Shown here: positions 8,438 to 15,577 of the stretch, piece after piece
Position numbering within the stretch: position 1 is the first letter of the stretch
Layout of the letters: each line of letters starts with the position of its first letter
Source: a virus
Reading direction: 5' to 3' (one strand)
Length of the DNA stretch: 41,165 bases
IMG/VR virus record: IMGVR_UViG_3300017963_000429
Span: 1 to 41,165 of that record
Program-made: the position numbers and the translations under genes
The notes under the pieces: generated by a model
Database searches by the model: none
What the model saw: the letters and a program-made list of their open reading frames with translations, nothing else
Told to the model about the DNA's origin: nothing

Positions 8438-9253
8438 ATGAAAAATTTATTTTTTATTTTGATTTTAGCGGCGCTGGCTTACGGCGGCGATAAGCACTAC
8501 AGAGGGATCGTAGATATTTATTTTGATATTGCTAAGGGTAATATACCCGGCCATTCTTCTATAAACAAATTTGGACATAACCCGGCGGTAGCTACGACGG
8601 GCGAAGATGTTTGGAGTGGGGGCGGTACTTACGCTTTTTATCCCGATACCGCCCGCGTTATGGAAATAGTGAGCGACAGCGCCGCCGACGCCGACGCCGG
8701 TACGGGGGCTTGGACGGTTATGCTATACGGGCTAGATAGTAATTGGTTAGAAATTAACGAAACGGTTACTTTAGACGGTACTACGCCGGTATTACTTACT
8801 AATAGATATATACGTATGTATAGGGCGGTCGTTATGACAGCCGGTAGCTACGAAATTAATAAGGGCGACATAGCTATACGCGATACTAGCGACACGCCGA
8901 TCGGGGCTTACATAGCCGCCGACGACGGGCAAACACAACAAGCCATATACACCGTACCCGCCGGGAAATCGGCCTATTTTATTAAGGGCTACGTCGCCGT
9001 ACAAAACGACGATAAAAACGGTAACGACGCCGCTTTTAAATGGAAAGCGCGCCCCAATAACGGCGGCGACGGGGCTTGGCAAACTAAAGGGCATATAGCC
9101 TTAATAAATATTGGATCGTCGTGGTGGCAATACCGGTACGGCATACCCGCCGGGGCGTTACCGGAAAAAACCGACATTAAAATAGAGTGTTACGAAACGT
9201 CGGCCACGTCGGGCGCTACGGGCGGCTTTGATCTTATACTAGTAGACGACTAA
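8438..9253 (+). CDS. Virion-associated protein with N-terminal signal-like sequence
   Basis: 271 aa. Residues 1-16 (MKNLFFILILAALAYG) look like a cleavable signal peptide or a membrane anchor, which is odd for a structural gene. The rest is a beta-rich protein with SSINKFGHNPAVATTGEDVW and DGQTQQAIYTVPAGKSAYF, phrases I associate with an uncharacterised virion protein family in marine and environmental phages. A good GGGGGAATT ribosome site precedes the ATG. It lies between neck and tail-tube genes. The function is unknown; a decoration or tail surface role is possible. Confidence 0.6.
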   Translation: MKNLFFILILAALAYGGDKHYRGIVDIYFDIAKGNIPGHSSINKFGHNPAVATTGEDVWSGGGTYAFYPDTARVMEIVSDSAADADAGTGAWTVMLYGLDSNWLEINETVTLDGTTPVLLTNRYIRMYRAVVMTAGSYEINKGDIAIRDTSDTPIGAYIAADDGQTQQAIYTVPAGKSAYFIKGYVAVQNDDKNGNDAAFKWKARPNNGGDGAWQTKGHIALINIGSSWWQYRYGIPAGALPEKTDIKIECYETSATSGATGGFDLILVDD

Positions 9254-9260
9254 AAAAAAT

Positions 9261-9821
9261 ATGGCAAGACGACACGGCATACAAAGCGATACTTACGACA
9301 AGCTCTTACTCGACGCGGGCGCGGTGTATACCGATTTCGTAAGCGTCGGATCGCCGGGTACGTTGTTAGGCGCTACCAGGGGCGGTTCAGTATTTAAACG
9401 TATGCCCACGTATAAAGAAACACCCTACGAGGGTATACCGGGGCAAGTCGTCGGGCAAAAGCATTTAGTCGGCGTTAAGGTATCGTTAACGGTAAGTATT
9501 ATTTCTTTAGACGAGGATAACTTAGCTCTCGCGATCCCTAACTCAAATGTAAGCGCCCCGTCGGGCGGCTATGTAACGATCGACGAAACCGAGTGGGATA
9601 GCGCGGCGGTACATAGCTTAGATAATATTGCAATACTGGCTGAGCTTTCCGGCTCGGGCTCACCCGTGGTTATTATTTTAGATAACCCGATCGCCGAAAA
9701 AGATTTAAGTTTTACTTTTAAGGATAAAAGCGAGAGCGTTAGCAAGTGGATTTTTTCAGCCTTTTATAAAGAATCAACGGGCTTTGGATCGCCGCCGTGG
9801 CGTATCCTATGGCCTACATAA
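9261..9821 (+). CDS. Tail tube protein paralogue 1
   Basis: 186 aa. It is clearly a paralogue of the following gene: both start MAR(R/K)HGI, share LLDAGAVYT-like and GTLLGATRGGS phrases, and both end in a W-x-I-x-WP motif. Proteins of this kind form the hexameric rings of the non-contractile tail tube. The spacing before the ATG is 7 nt with a poor ribosome site (AAAAAAT), so expression may be lower than that of the second copy. Confidence 0.65.
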   Translation: MARRHGIQSDTYDKLLLDAGAVYTDFVSVGSPGTLLGATRGGSVFKRMPTYKETPYEGIPGQVVGQKHLVGVKVSLTVSIISLDEDNLALAIPNSNVSAPSGGYVTIDETEWDSAAVHSLDNIAILAELSGSGSPVVIILDNPIAEKDLSFTFKDKSESVSKWIFSAFYKESTGFGSPPWRILWPT

Positions 9822-9851
9822 CTACATAACAATTAACCGGAGGATCATATT

Positions 9852-10421
9852 ATGGCACGGAAACACGGGATAACAGCCGATACATACAAACGCTTTATTA
9901 TCGACGCGGGCGCGGTGTATACCGGCTTTACAAATTTCGCCTCTTTGGGTACGCTGTTAGGCGCTACTCGGGGCGGCTCACAACTCACGATCGAGCAAGA
10001 GATCAAAGACATGGAAGTAGACGGCGCGCGCGGCGTGGTTAAGGGTAGCCGCCGGATCACTATGATCAAAGCTACGCTTACCGTTAACTTTATCGAGCAT
10101 ACTTTAGCCAATCTCAAGCGGGCTTTAGTCGGTTCTAGCTCGTCGGTTTTTGAAACCGATTGGGACGCTATCAGCCGCGCCGACTTTTCGGTAGCCGACG
10201 GCGACTTTATGAGCGATATAACGATCGTCGGCGAAGTTTCCGGCGATAGCGACGGCATGGCTATAAAACTCGACAACGTGATCGCCGACGGTAACTTTGA
10301 GCTTACTTTTGCCGACAAAGAAGAGGGCGTTATAGCTATGACTTTTACGGCTCACTTTGATCCGGCTGATCTCGGCTCAGACGACGACACCGAACCGTGG
10401 ACGATTTATTGGCCTAATTAA
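9852..10421 (+). CDS. Major tail tube protein (paralogue 2)
   Basis: 189 aa, homologous along most of its length to the 186-aa protein encoded just upstream. A strong GGAGGATC ribosome site (9838-9845) suggests high expression, so this copy is the better candidate for the main tube subunit. It precedes the tail assembly chaperone genes, the canonical position. The C-terminus is acidic before a final TIYWPN. Confidence 0.72.
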   Translation: MARKHGITADTYKRFIIDAGAVYTGFTNFASLGTLLGATRGGSQLTIEQEIKDMEVDGARGVVKGSRRITMIKATLTVNFIEHTLANLKRALVGSSSSVFETDWDAISRADFSVADGDFMSDITIVGEVSGDSDGMAIKLDNVIADGNFELTFADKEEGVIAMTFTAHFDPADLGSDDDTEPWTIYWPN

Positions 10422-10461
10422 TAGTAGCTCATAACAAATCAACAAAAAGGACAAAACTATT

Positions 10462-10869
10462 ATGACAAAAGAAAATAAAGAAGAGTACCCCGACGTTAGG
10501 GTACTCACGCGCAAAGACAGAAAAAAACTTTCTGAGCTTATAAAGCTTTTCGCTGAGCGATCCGGTAACATGGAGTTAACCAAAATGTTACCGGGTAGCA
10601 AGGCCGACGACGAGGCCGACGCCCAGGCCGAGCCCGCCACGGATCAGATTTACGATCTCGTAAAATCTGTTATGGCCGGGCTTATTGAGTGGGTAGAGGC
10701 CGAGGTAGCCGAGTGGTTTATGGATTTAATAGGCTGTACGGATCGCGACGCTTACGACGCGTTACCGTTCGATATTGAGGTACATATAATCGACGAGCTT
10801 ATAAAACAGAAAGGCTTTAACAATTTTTTTACGCGAGCCTCGGCGCTATACAAGTTGATCCGAGGCTGA
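10462..10869 (+). CDS. Tail assembly chaperone, short form (gpG-like)
   Basis: 135 aa, mostly helical and acidic (DDEADAQAEPATDQIYDLV). It lies between the tube gene and the tape measure gene, where long-tailed phages encode the chaperone that coats the tape measure protein during tail assembly. The last codons contain seven consecutive T residues (10824-10830) that permit a -1 frameshift into the next frame; normal decoding stops at 10867-10869. The ribosome site is AAAGGACAAAACTATT. Confidence 0.82.
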   Translation: MTKENKEEYPDVRVLTRKDRKKLSELIKLFAERSGNMELTKMLPGSKADDEADAQAEPATDQIYDLVKSVMAGLIEWVEAEVAEWFMDLIGCTDRDAYDALPFDIEVHIIDELIKQKGFNNFFTRASALYKLIRG

Positions 10870-11210
10870 ATAGTATAACAACGGAAACCGAAAGCGCCGT
10901 ACGCTTTCATGATAACTTAACCGAGGATCAACTTGATCAATTACTTTACAGCGATCTTGATTTTCGAGGCAAGTATATTTTTAAAGAGCGGCGGCGTATT
11001 GAAAAGGATCGGCTTATCGCGGCGGCGTTTTGCGCTTGGCAAACGCTCGCCGCTCATACCGATAAGTTACCGACGTGGAATAAGTATCTAAAAAATTTAG
11101 GATTATCAAGCGAGCGGAAAATTACAAAGGACGATTTGAAACGCGAGGCCGATCGGGCTATGTCAAACGTACAAAAGATCATAAACAAAGCTAAAAAAGC
11201 GGGATCATAA
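10462..11210 (+). CDS. Tail assembly chaperone, -1 frameshift fusion (gpGT-like)
   Basis: Predicted 249-aa product: about 123 residues in the first frame, then about 126 residues after a -1 slip at T TTT TTT (10824-10830), ending at TAA 11208-11210. The second part has no usable ATG until 11160, so it must be reached by frameshifting. It is open for its whole length and reads like a real protein, for example RRIEKDRLIAAAFCAWQTL and KITKDDLKREADRAMS. The stop codon lies one base before the tape measure ATG. Such fusions are known in lambda-like tails, where the extended form recruits the tail tube. Confidence 0.85.
10824..10867 (+). promoter_or_regulatory. Programmed -1 ribosomal frameshift signal
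   Basis: The slippery heptamer T TTT TTT is in phase with the upstream frame. A 5-nt spacer is followed by a perfect 8-bp hairpin, AGCCTCGG (10836-10843) with CCGAGGCT (10860-10867) and a 16-nt loop. Slippery site, spacer and hairpin together are the classic -1 stimulator. The hairpin ends exactly at the zero-frame stop codon. Confidence 0.85.
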
Positions 11211-11211
11211 T

Positions 11212-13977
11212 ATGGCCGTAGGTAAAGAACTATTCAAGCTTTGGGGCGTGATCGGTATGGCCGGGGTTGAAAAGACCAACAAAGAGCTAAAGAAGATCGA
11301 TCGGCAAGCCCGCAAGGTACAACGCGAAATGGATAAAATGGGGCGGCGCGGCGTGGCCGTGGGTAAAACTTTAATGAAAGGTTTTACTTTGCCGTTAGCG
11401 ATCGCGGGCGGCGCGCTCGTAAAATTTGGCGCTGATTTTAATAAGGCTATGACACGATCCACGGCGATCATGGGCGATCTTTCCGAGAGCATGGAAAAGG
11501 AAATGAAGAAAGCCGCGATCGACGTTTCTAAGGTAACGTCGGCCAGTGCCAAAGAGGCCGCCGAGGCTTACTTTTTCCTCGCGTCGGCGGGTCTTGACGC
11601 CGCCCAAAGCGTAGCCGCTTTACCAAAGGTCGCCAAGTTTGCCCAGGCGGGCGCGTTTGATTTAGCCCGCGCTACTGATTTACTAACCGACGCTCAAAGC
11701 GCGCTCGGCTTGTCGTCAAAAGATACCGCTACCTCTATGCGAAATATGCAAAGGGTAAGCGACGTACTCGTAAAAGCTAATACGCTCGCTAACGCTACCG
11801 TAGAGCAGTTTAGCGAAAGCCTCACGAACAAAGCCGGGGCGGCCTTGCGTTTGCTCGGCAAGGATATAGAAGAGGGCGCGGCGGTACTGGCCGTATACGC
11901 TGATCAAGGTTTGAAAGGCGCGGCGGCGGGCGAGGCTTTAAATATATCTATGCGCGATCTACAAAAGGCCGCGATCAATAATAAGACAGCTTTCAAAAAA
12001 GCCCGCGTCGAGGTTTTCGATAGTAACGGCGAAATGAAAAATATGGCCGAGATCGTCGGCGATCTTGAGGGTCTTTTAATGGGTATGAGCGACGAGGGTA
12101 AGAAAGCTACCCTTATGCAATTAGGCTTTACCGAAAAGAGTATTAACGCGACTATGGCCTTACTCGGTACGAGCGACGCCATACGGGAATACGAGAAAGG
12201 CTTACGCGACGCCGCCGGGACTACCGACGAGGTAGCGAAAAAACAGCTTAAAAACTTTTGGGATCAACTCGGATTATTGAAAGATCGTTTAATTGCCGTA
12301 GGCTTAACTACCGGTAAATTTGCCGAGCTTGGCAGTAAGGTATTAATACCGGTTTTAGATAAGATTGTTACGGCTGTCGAGAAAGTGGGTAAATGGTATA
12401 ACAGCCTAAACGCTCAAAGTAAAAAAACGGTTAAAGGGCTCGTACTGATCGCCGCCGCTATCGCCCCGATCGTATTCTTAGTAGGTAAACTTATGATAGC
12501 GGCTAAAGCTTTAGTACCGGTTTTTGTCGCGCTTAAAACGAGTACCTCTTTATGGGGCGCGTCGCTCTTTACTATTAAAGCGTCGATACTAAGTGTAACT
12601 CTTATAATCGCGGGCTTGATCGCGTTGGGGTGGGTTTGGGTTACCCAATGGGATACGCTCAGCGCTCAGGTAGAGGCGATTTGGGCTAAGGTTACGCTCG
12701 TTATAGCCCAGGCCGTAACATGGATCGCTCAAAAAGTCGCCGACGGTATGCTTAAAGCGCTCGACATTATAGAGGTAGCGGGTAGGATTATACCGGGCTT
12801 TAGTGAGAAAATAAAACAGGCTAAGATCGATATACTGTTATTCAAAGCCGCCATGTATAAAGACTTGGCTAAACAGAAACAGCAAACGACAGCGCTTAAC
12901 GAGCAAGTAACTAAAACCGACGCCATGACCGAGGCTATAGGTAAACAGATCGAAAAGACTAAAGAGCTACTCGGTTTAAAAGACGAGCAAATAAAGAAAA
13001 CCCAAACCCAAACGGATTTAAACGAGGAAGAAAGCGAGAGCGAGGAAAAGAAAAACGAGATCGTAAATACCGGCGCGCAAGATCGTTTAGACTTTGAGAA
13101 AGGCGTACAAGATCAACTTAATCAATTAAAGCTTGACGAAATGGATCAGCTATTAGTTGAGCGTGATCAAAAGCTCGCGATCGCCGAAATGCTTAACGCT
13201 GATATATACGCCGTCGAGGAACTTTACGCGCTAAAAATAGCCGCCCTTAAAGATAAACTAGCCGACGAGGAAAAGAAGAAAAAAGAGCGGAATTTAAAAG
13301 AGGGCTTGCGCGAGGCGTCTAAGATCGGTAATAAGCTTAATTCGATACTGGCTACGTTTTCCGATAACCGGCTTAAGCGTATCGACTTGGAAGAGCAGAA
13401 AAAGATCGCCGCCATAGAGCGATCCGGTATGACCGAAGAGGCAAAGGAAAGGGCGATCGCTAAGATACAAGCCGACGCCGAAAAGGAAAGGCGAAAAGCG
13501 GAAAGGCAACGGGCGATCCGTGAGAAAGTCGCCGCGCTTTTTAACATAGCTATTAACACCGCGTCGGCTGTTGTCGAGGCTTTACCCAATATACCGCTTG
13601 CGATCCTTGTCGGCGCGCTCGGCGTGGCTGAGGGCGTCGCTGTGGCTACCACGCCGTTACCCTTTCAAGAGGGCGGCTTAATCCAGGGTAGCCCCGAGGG
13701 CGTCTTAGCCCAGGTCGGCGAGCGGGATCAAACCGAGCTAGTATTACCTTTGGAGAGCGGGATCGATCTTTTTATCGACGGGCTTTTAGATAAACTAACT
13801 GAGATCGAGTTACCGACTTTCGGCGCGCCCGAGCCCGCGTTAGCGGGTGTACCGGCGGGCGGTAATACCTATTTACAAGTCGGTACGCTGATAGCCGACG
13901 ATCGCGGGATCAAAGAATTAGAGCGCCGCTTAGACACGGTACGGATCGCGGAAAACCAAAGAAAGGGCTTTCAATAA
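11212..13977 (+). CDS. Tail tape measure protein
   Basis: 921 aa. It sets tail length and is ejected with the DNA. The N-terminal ~330 residues form the TP901-type tape measure core (GRRGVAVGKTLMKG, TRSTAIMGDLSESMEKEM, STSMRNMQRVSDVLVKANT-like). Hydrophobic membrane-crossing stretches follow at about 400-490 (VLIAAAIAPIVFLVGKLMI and LIIAGLIALGWVWV). A long coiled-coil region (about 560-790) and a glycine/proline-rich C-terminus complete it. At about 0.15 nm per residue the tail would be roughly 140 nm (known rule, inferred value). Confidence 0.92.
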   Translation: MAVGKELFKLWGVIGMAGVEKTNKELKKIDRQARKVQREMDKMGRRGVAVGKTLMKGFTLPLAIAGGALVKFGADFNKAMTRSTAIMGDLSESMEKEMKKAAIDVSKVTSASAKEAAEAYFFLASAGLDAAQSVAALPKVAKFAQAGAFDLARATDLLTDAQSALGLSSKDTATSMRNMQRVSDVLVKANTLANATVEQFSESLTNKAGAALRLLGKDIEEGAAVLAVYADQGLKGAAAGEALNISMRDLQKAAINNKTAFKKARVEVFDSNGEMKNMAEIVGDLEGLLMGMSDEGKKATLMQLGFTEKSINATMALLGTSDAIREYEKGLRDAAGTTDEVAKKQLKNFWDQLGLLKDRLIAVGLTTGKFAELGSKVLIPVLDKIVTAVEKVGKWYNSLNAQSKKTVKGLVLIAAAIAPIVFLVGKLMIAAKALVPVFVALKTSTSLWGASLFTIKASILSVTLIIAGLIALGWVWVTQWDTLSAQVEAIWAKVTLVIAQAVTWIAQKVADGMLKALDIIEVAGRIIPGFSEKIKQAKIDILLFKAAMYKDLAKQKQQTTALNEQVTKTDAMTEAIGKQIEKTKELLGLKDEQIKKTQTQTDLNEEESESEEKKNEIVNTGAQDRLDFEKGVQDQLNQLKLDEMDQLLVERDQKLAIAEMLNADIYAVEELYALKIAALKDKLADEEKKKKERNLKEGLREASKIGNKLNSILATFSDNRLKRIDLEEQKKIAAIERSGMTEEAKERAIAKIQADAEKERRKAERQRAIREKVAALFNIAINTASAVVEALPNIPLAILVGALGVAEGVAVATTPLPFQEGGLIQGSPEGVLAQVGERDQTELVLPLESGIDLFIDGLLDKLTEIELPTFGAPEPALAGVPAGGNTYLQVGTLIADDRGIKELERRLDTVRIAENQRKGFQ

Positions 13978-14360
13978 TGGCTATTGAGTGGGACATATAC
14001 TTAGGTACTACCGGCTCGACGGGCAAGCTGTCGCCCTTTGGCCGTAAGACTACGATCGTTAAAAAAGATACCTCAAGAGAACAGCGCGCCGCCGACGGTA
14101 CTTTAAAATACGATTGCCTCTACGTAAAGCGCGAGTTTGTTTTAACCTACTCGCATATAACCGAGGCCGAGTTAGATACGCTAGATTATTGGTTTAACTA
14201 TTTCAAAACTAACCGGGTAGCGCTACCGCTCTATATGTATACGAGCGCCGTAGCGTATGACGAGTACAGCGTAATACCGAAACCGGTAGATCGTACCCGC
14301 GTAACGAAAATGGCTGATAATCTTTTTAGCGGCGTTAAGTTTGTTATGATCGAGGTTTGA
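13977..14360 (+). CDS. Minor tail protein (distal tail region)
   Basis: 127 aa, starting on the last base of the tape measure stop codon. The sequence is beta-rich, with FVLTYSHITEAELDTLDYWF and RVALPLYMY, similar in style to short distal-tail proteins that connect tube and tip. I cannot assign a precise family. The position immediately after the tape measure gene supports a tail-tip role. Confidence 0.6.
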   Translation: MAIEWDIYLGTTGSTGKLSPFGRKTTIVKKDTSREQRAADGTLKYDCLYVKREFVLTYSHITEAELDTLDYWFNYFKTNRVALPLYMYTSAVAYDEYSVIPKPVDRTRVTKMADNLFSGVKFVMIEV

Positions 14361-14362
14361 TA

Positions 14363-14596
14363 TTGAGCGAGGCGGCTATTAATGGATTGGGGCGGCGATT
14401 GAATAAAGTTGAAAATACTCAAGCCGAGCAAAGCGTAAAAATAGATCGTAACGAGAAAGATATAGGTTTAATTTGGAACGGGATCGGAGAAATGCAAAGG
14501 GCTATAAATGGTATACTCTGGAAAGTGGCGTTAATGATCCTTGTGCCGTCTATGCTTTTATTAGTACAATGGCTTTTAAAAATACCGGGTAAATGA
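14363..14596 (+). CDS. Small coiled-coil membrane protein (XhlA-like)
   Basis: 77 aa from TTG at 14363, chosen because an AGG lies about 7 nt upstream; another TTG at 14357 would add two residues but is too close to that site. The N-terminal ~50 residues are a coiled coil (RLNKVENTQAEQSVKIDRNE). Residues ~53-73 form one transmembrane helix (VALMILVPSMLLLVQWLL). This layout resembles XhlA-type holin-associated proteins. Its tail-module location leaves a tail or membrane-docking role open. Confidence 0.6.
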   Translation: MSEAAINGLGRRLNKVENTQAEQSVKIDRNEKDIGLIWNGIGEMQRAINGILWKVALMILVPSMLLLVQWLLKIPGK

Positions 14597-14865
14597 AAAA
14601 ATATAAACACGACGAAAAACAGCAATTTAAATTTATCTTAACGGCTCTATGGTACGCTGTAGGTAATTGGCGTAGTATATTAATCGTATGGGGCTCGCTC
14701 ACGGCGTTAATAGCGACGCTCGGTACGTTTATTTTAAATAAAGTAGTGATCCCGAGTATCAAGCCCGCCGTACGCCCGATCGTAAAACAATATACCGAGC
14801 CGCTTAGATCGCGGATAGATACCTTAGAGCATAAAGTTAATTTTATTTTAAGGCCGATCGAATAG
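14593..14865 (+). CDS. Small single-span membrane protein
   Basis: 90 aa, overlapping the previous gene by 4 nt. The basic N-terminus (MKKYKHDEKQQFK) is followed by a transmembrane helix at about residues 26-48 (ILIVWGSLTALIATLGTFIL) and a charged tail with a short amphipathic helix (RIDTLEHKVNFIL). Together with its upstream neighbour it could be a two-component holin or a membrane adaptor. No family was recognised. Confidence 0.55.
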   Translation: MKKYKHDEKQQFKFILTALWYAVGNWRSILIVWGSLTALIATLGTFILNKVVIPSIKPAVRPIVKQYTEPLRSRIDTLEHKVNFILRPIE

Positions 14866-15356
14866 TGGATATTTTATTTATATGGGTTACCGTAGGATCG
14901 CCGCTTTACGAGTGGCGCTTAAAATGTATACGGCGCGCGGTAGAGGTATACCCCGGCGCTAACTTTAAAGTTATTACTACACTAAAAGAATTTTTCGGCT
15001 TTGAGGTAATCGACGCTTACGAGGTTTGGCAAAACCTGAAAATATTTAATGTAGATATTACCGATCCGATCTGGTTTTCAGATTACGCCCGGCTATTCTG
15101 GCTAGCCCGAAACCCTAACACGCTTTATTTAGATACCGATACTTTTTGTATATCGCCGATCCCCGTGCTTAAGGGTATTGGGTACTCTAATTATTGGGCG
15201 ATCTGGAATGGTCAAGATTTAAGCGGGATCGCTGAGGTTTTGGATAATAACAACGGCGAGCAAGCTTTATTACATACCCCGAAATTATTAGCTGAGCGCG
15301 GTAAAAACCTTTCGCAATATTTTGTACATAAGCCCGAGTGGAGTAAATTTATATAA
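14865..15356 (+). CDS. Putative GT32-like glycosyltransferase
   Basis: 163 aa. The start is GTG at 14865, sharing the last base of the upstream TAG. Residues 72-95 read SDYARLFWLARNPNTLYLDT followed by DTFC: the SDyaR helix and the DxD motif (D90-T-D92) are the sugar-nucleotide and metal-binding signature of GT32/capsular glycosyltransferases. The N-terminus (IFIWVT-like hydrophobic strand, then YPGANFKVIT) fits a GT-A fold. It is short for the family, ending soon after the core. It is encoded between tail genes, suggesting modification of a virion protein or a host surface polysaccharide (inference). Confidence 0.7.
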   Translation: MDILFIWVTVGSPLYEWRLKCIRRAVEVYPGANFKVITTLKEFFGFEVIDAYEVWQNLKIFNVDITDPIWFSDYARLFWLARNPNTLYLDTDTFCISPIPVLKGIGYSNYWAIWNGQDLSGIAEVLDNNNGEQALLHTPKLLAERGKNLSQYFVHKPEWSKFI

Positions 15357-15577
15357 TGATCGAGATCGAAATAGTTATTAAAAAGGGCGTCGATATAAAA
15401 GGCCGCTACCCTTACCCCGATATTAAAACGGGCGCTAAGGTCGAGATCGGCGGTAGCGACGATTTAAGCGAGGTAAAAGTAGCGGGCGAGAAAGTAACGG
15501 CTATAGCTGATAAGTATACAAAAGAGATCGACGCGTCGAGCGGCGTAAGGATCGTAACCTCTAACGCGGTAAGCTAA
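15356..15577 (+). CDS. Small unknown tail-region protein
   Basis: 73 aa, coupled to the upstream glycosyltransferase gene by an overlapping stop/start (TAATG) and to the downstream fibre gene by the same arrangement. It is beta-rich and acidic (VEIGGSDDLSEVKVAGEKV). No family is recognised; it may be a small adaptor for the large fibre protein. Confidence 0.55.
   Translation: MIEIEIVIKKGVDIKGRYPYPDIKTGAKVEIGGSDDLSEVKVAGEKVTAIADKYTKEIDASSGVRIVTSNAVS

Noticed and set aside
9845-10318. 157-codon minus-strand frame under the tail-tube gene
   Set aside because: Antisense shadow of a well-supported structural gene. No ribosome site or neighbours on that strand.
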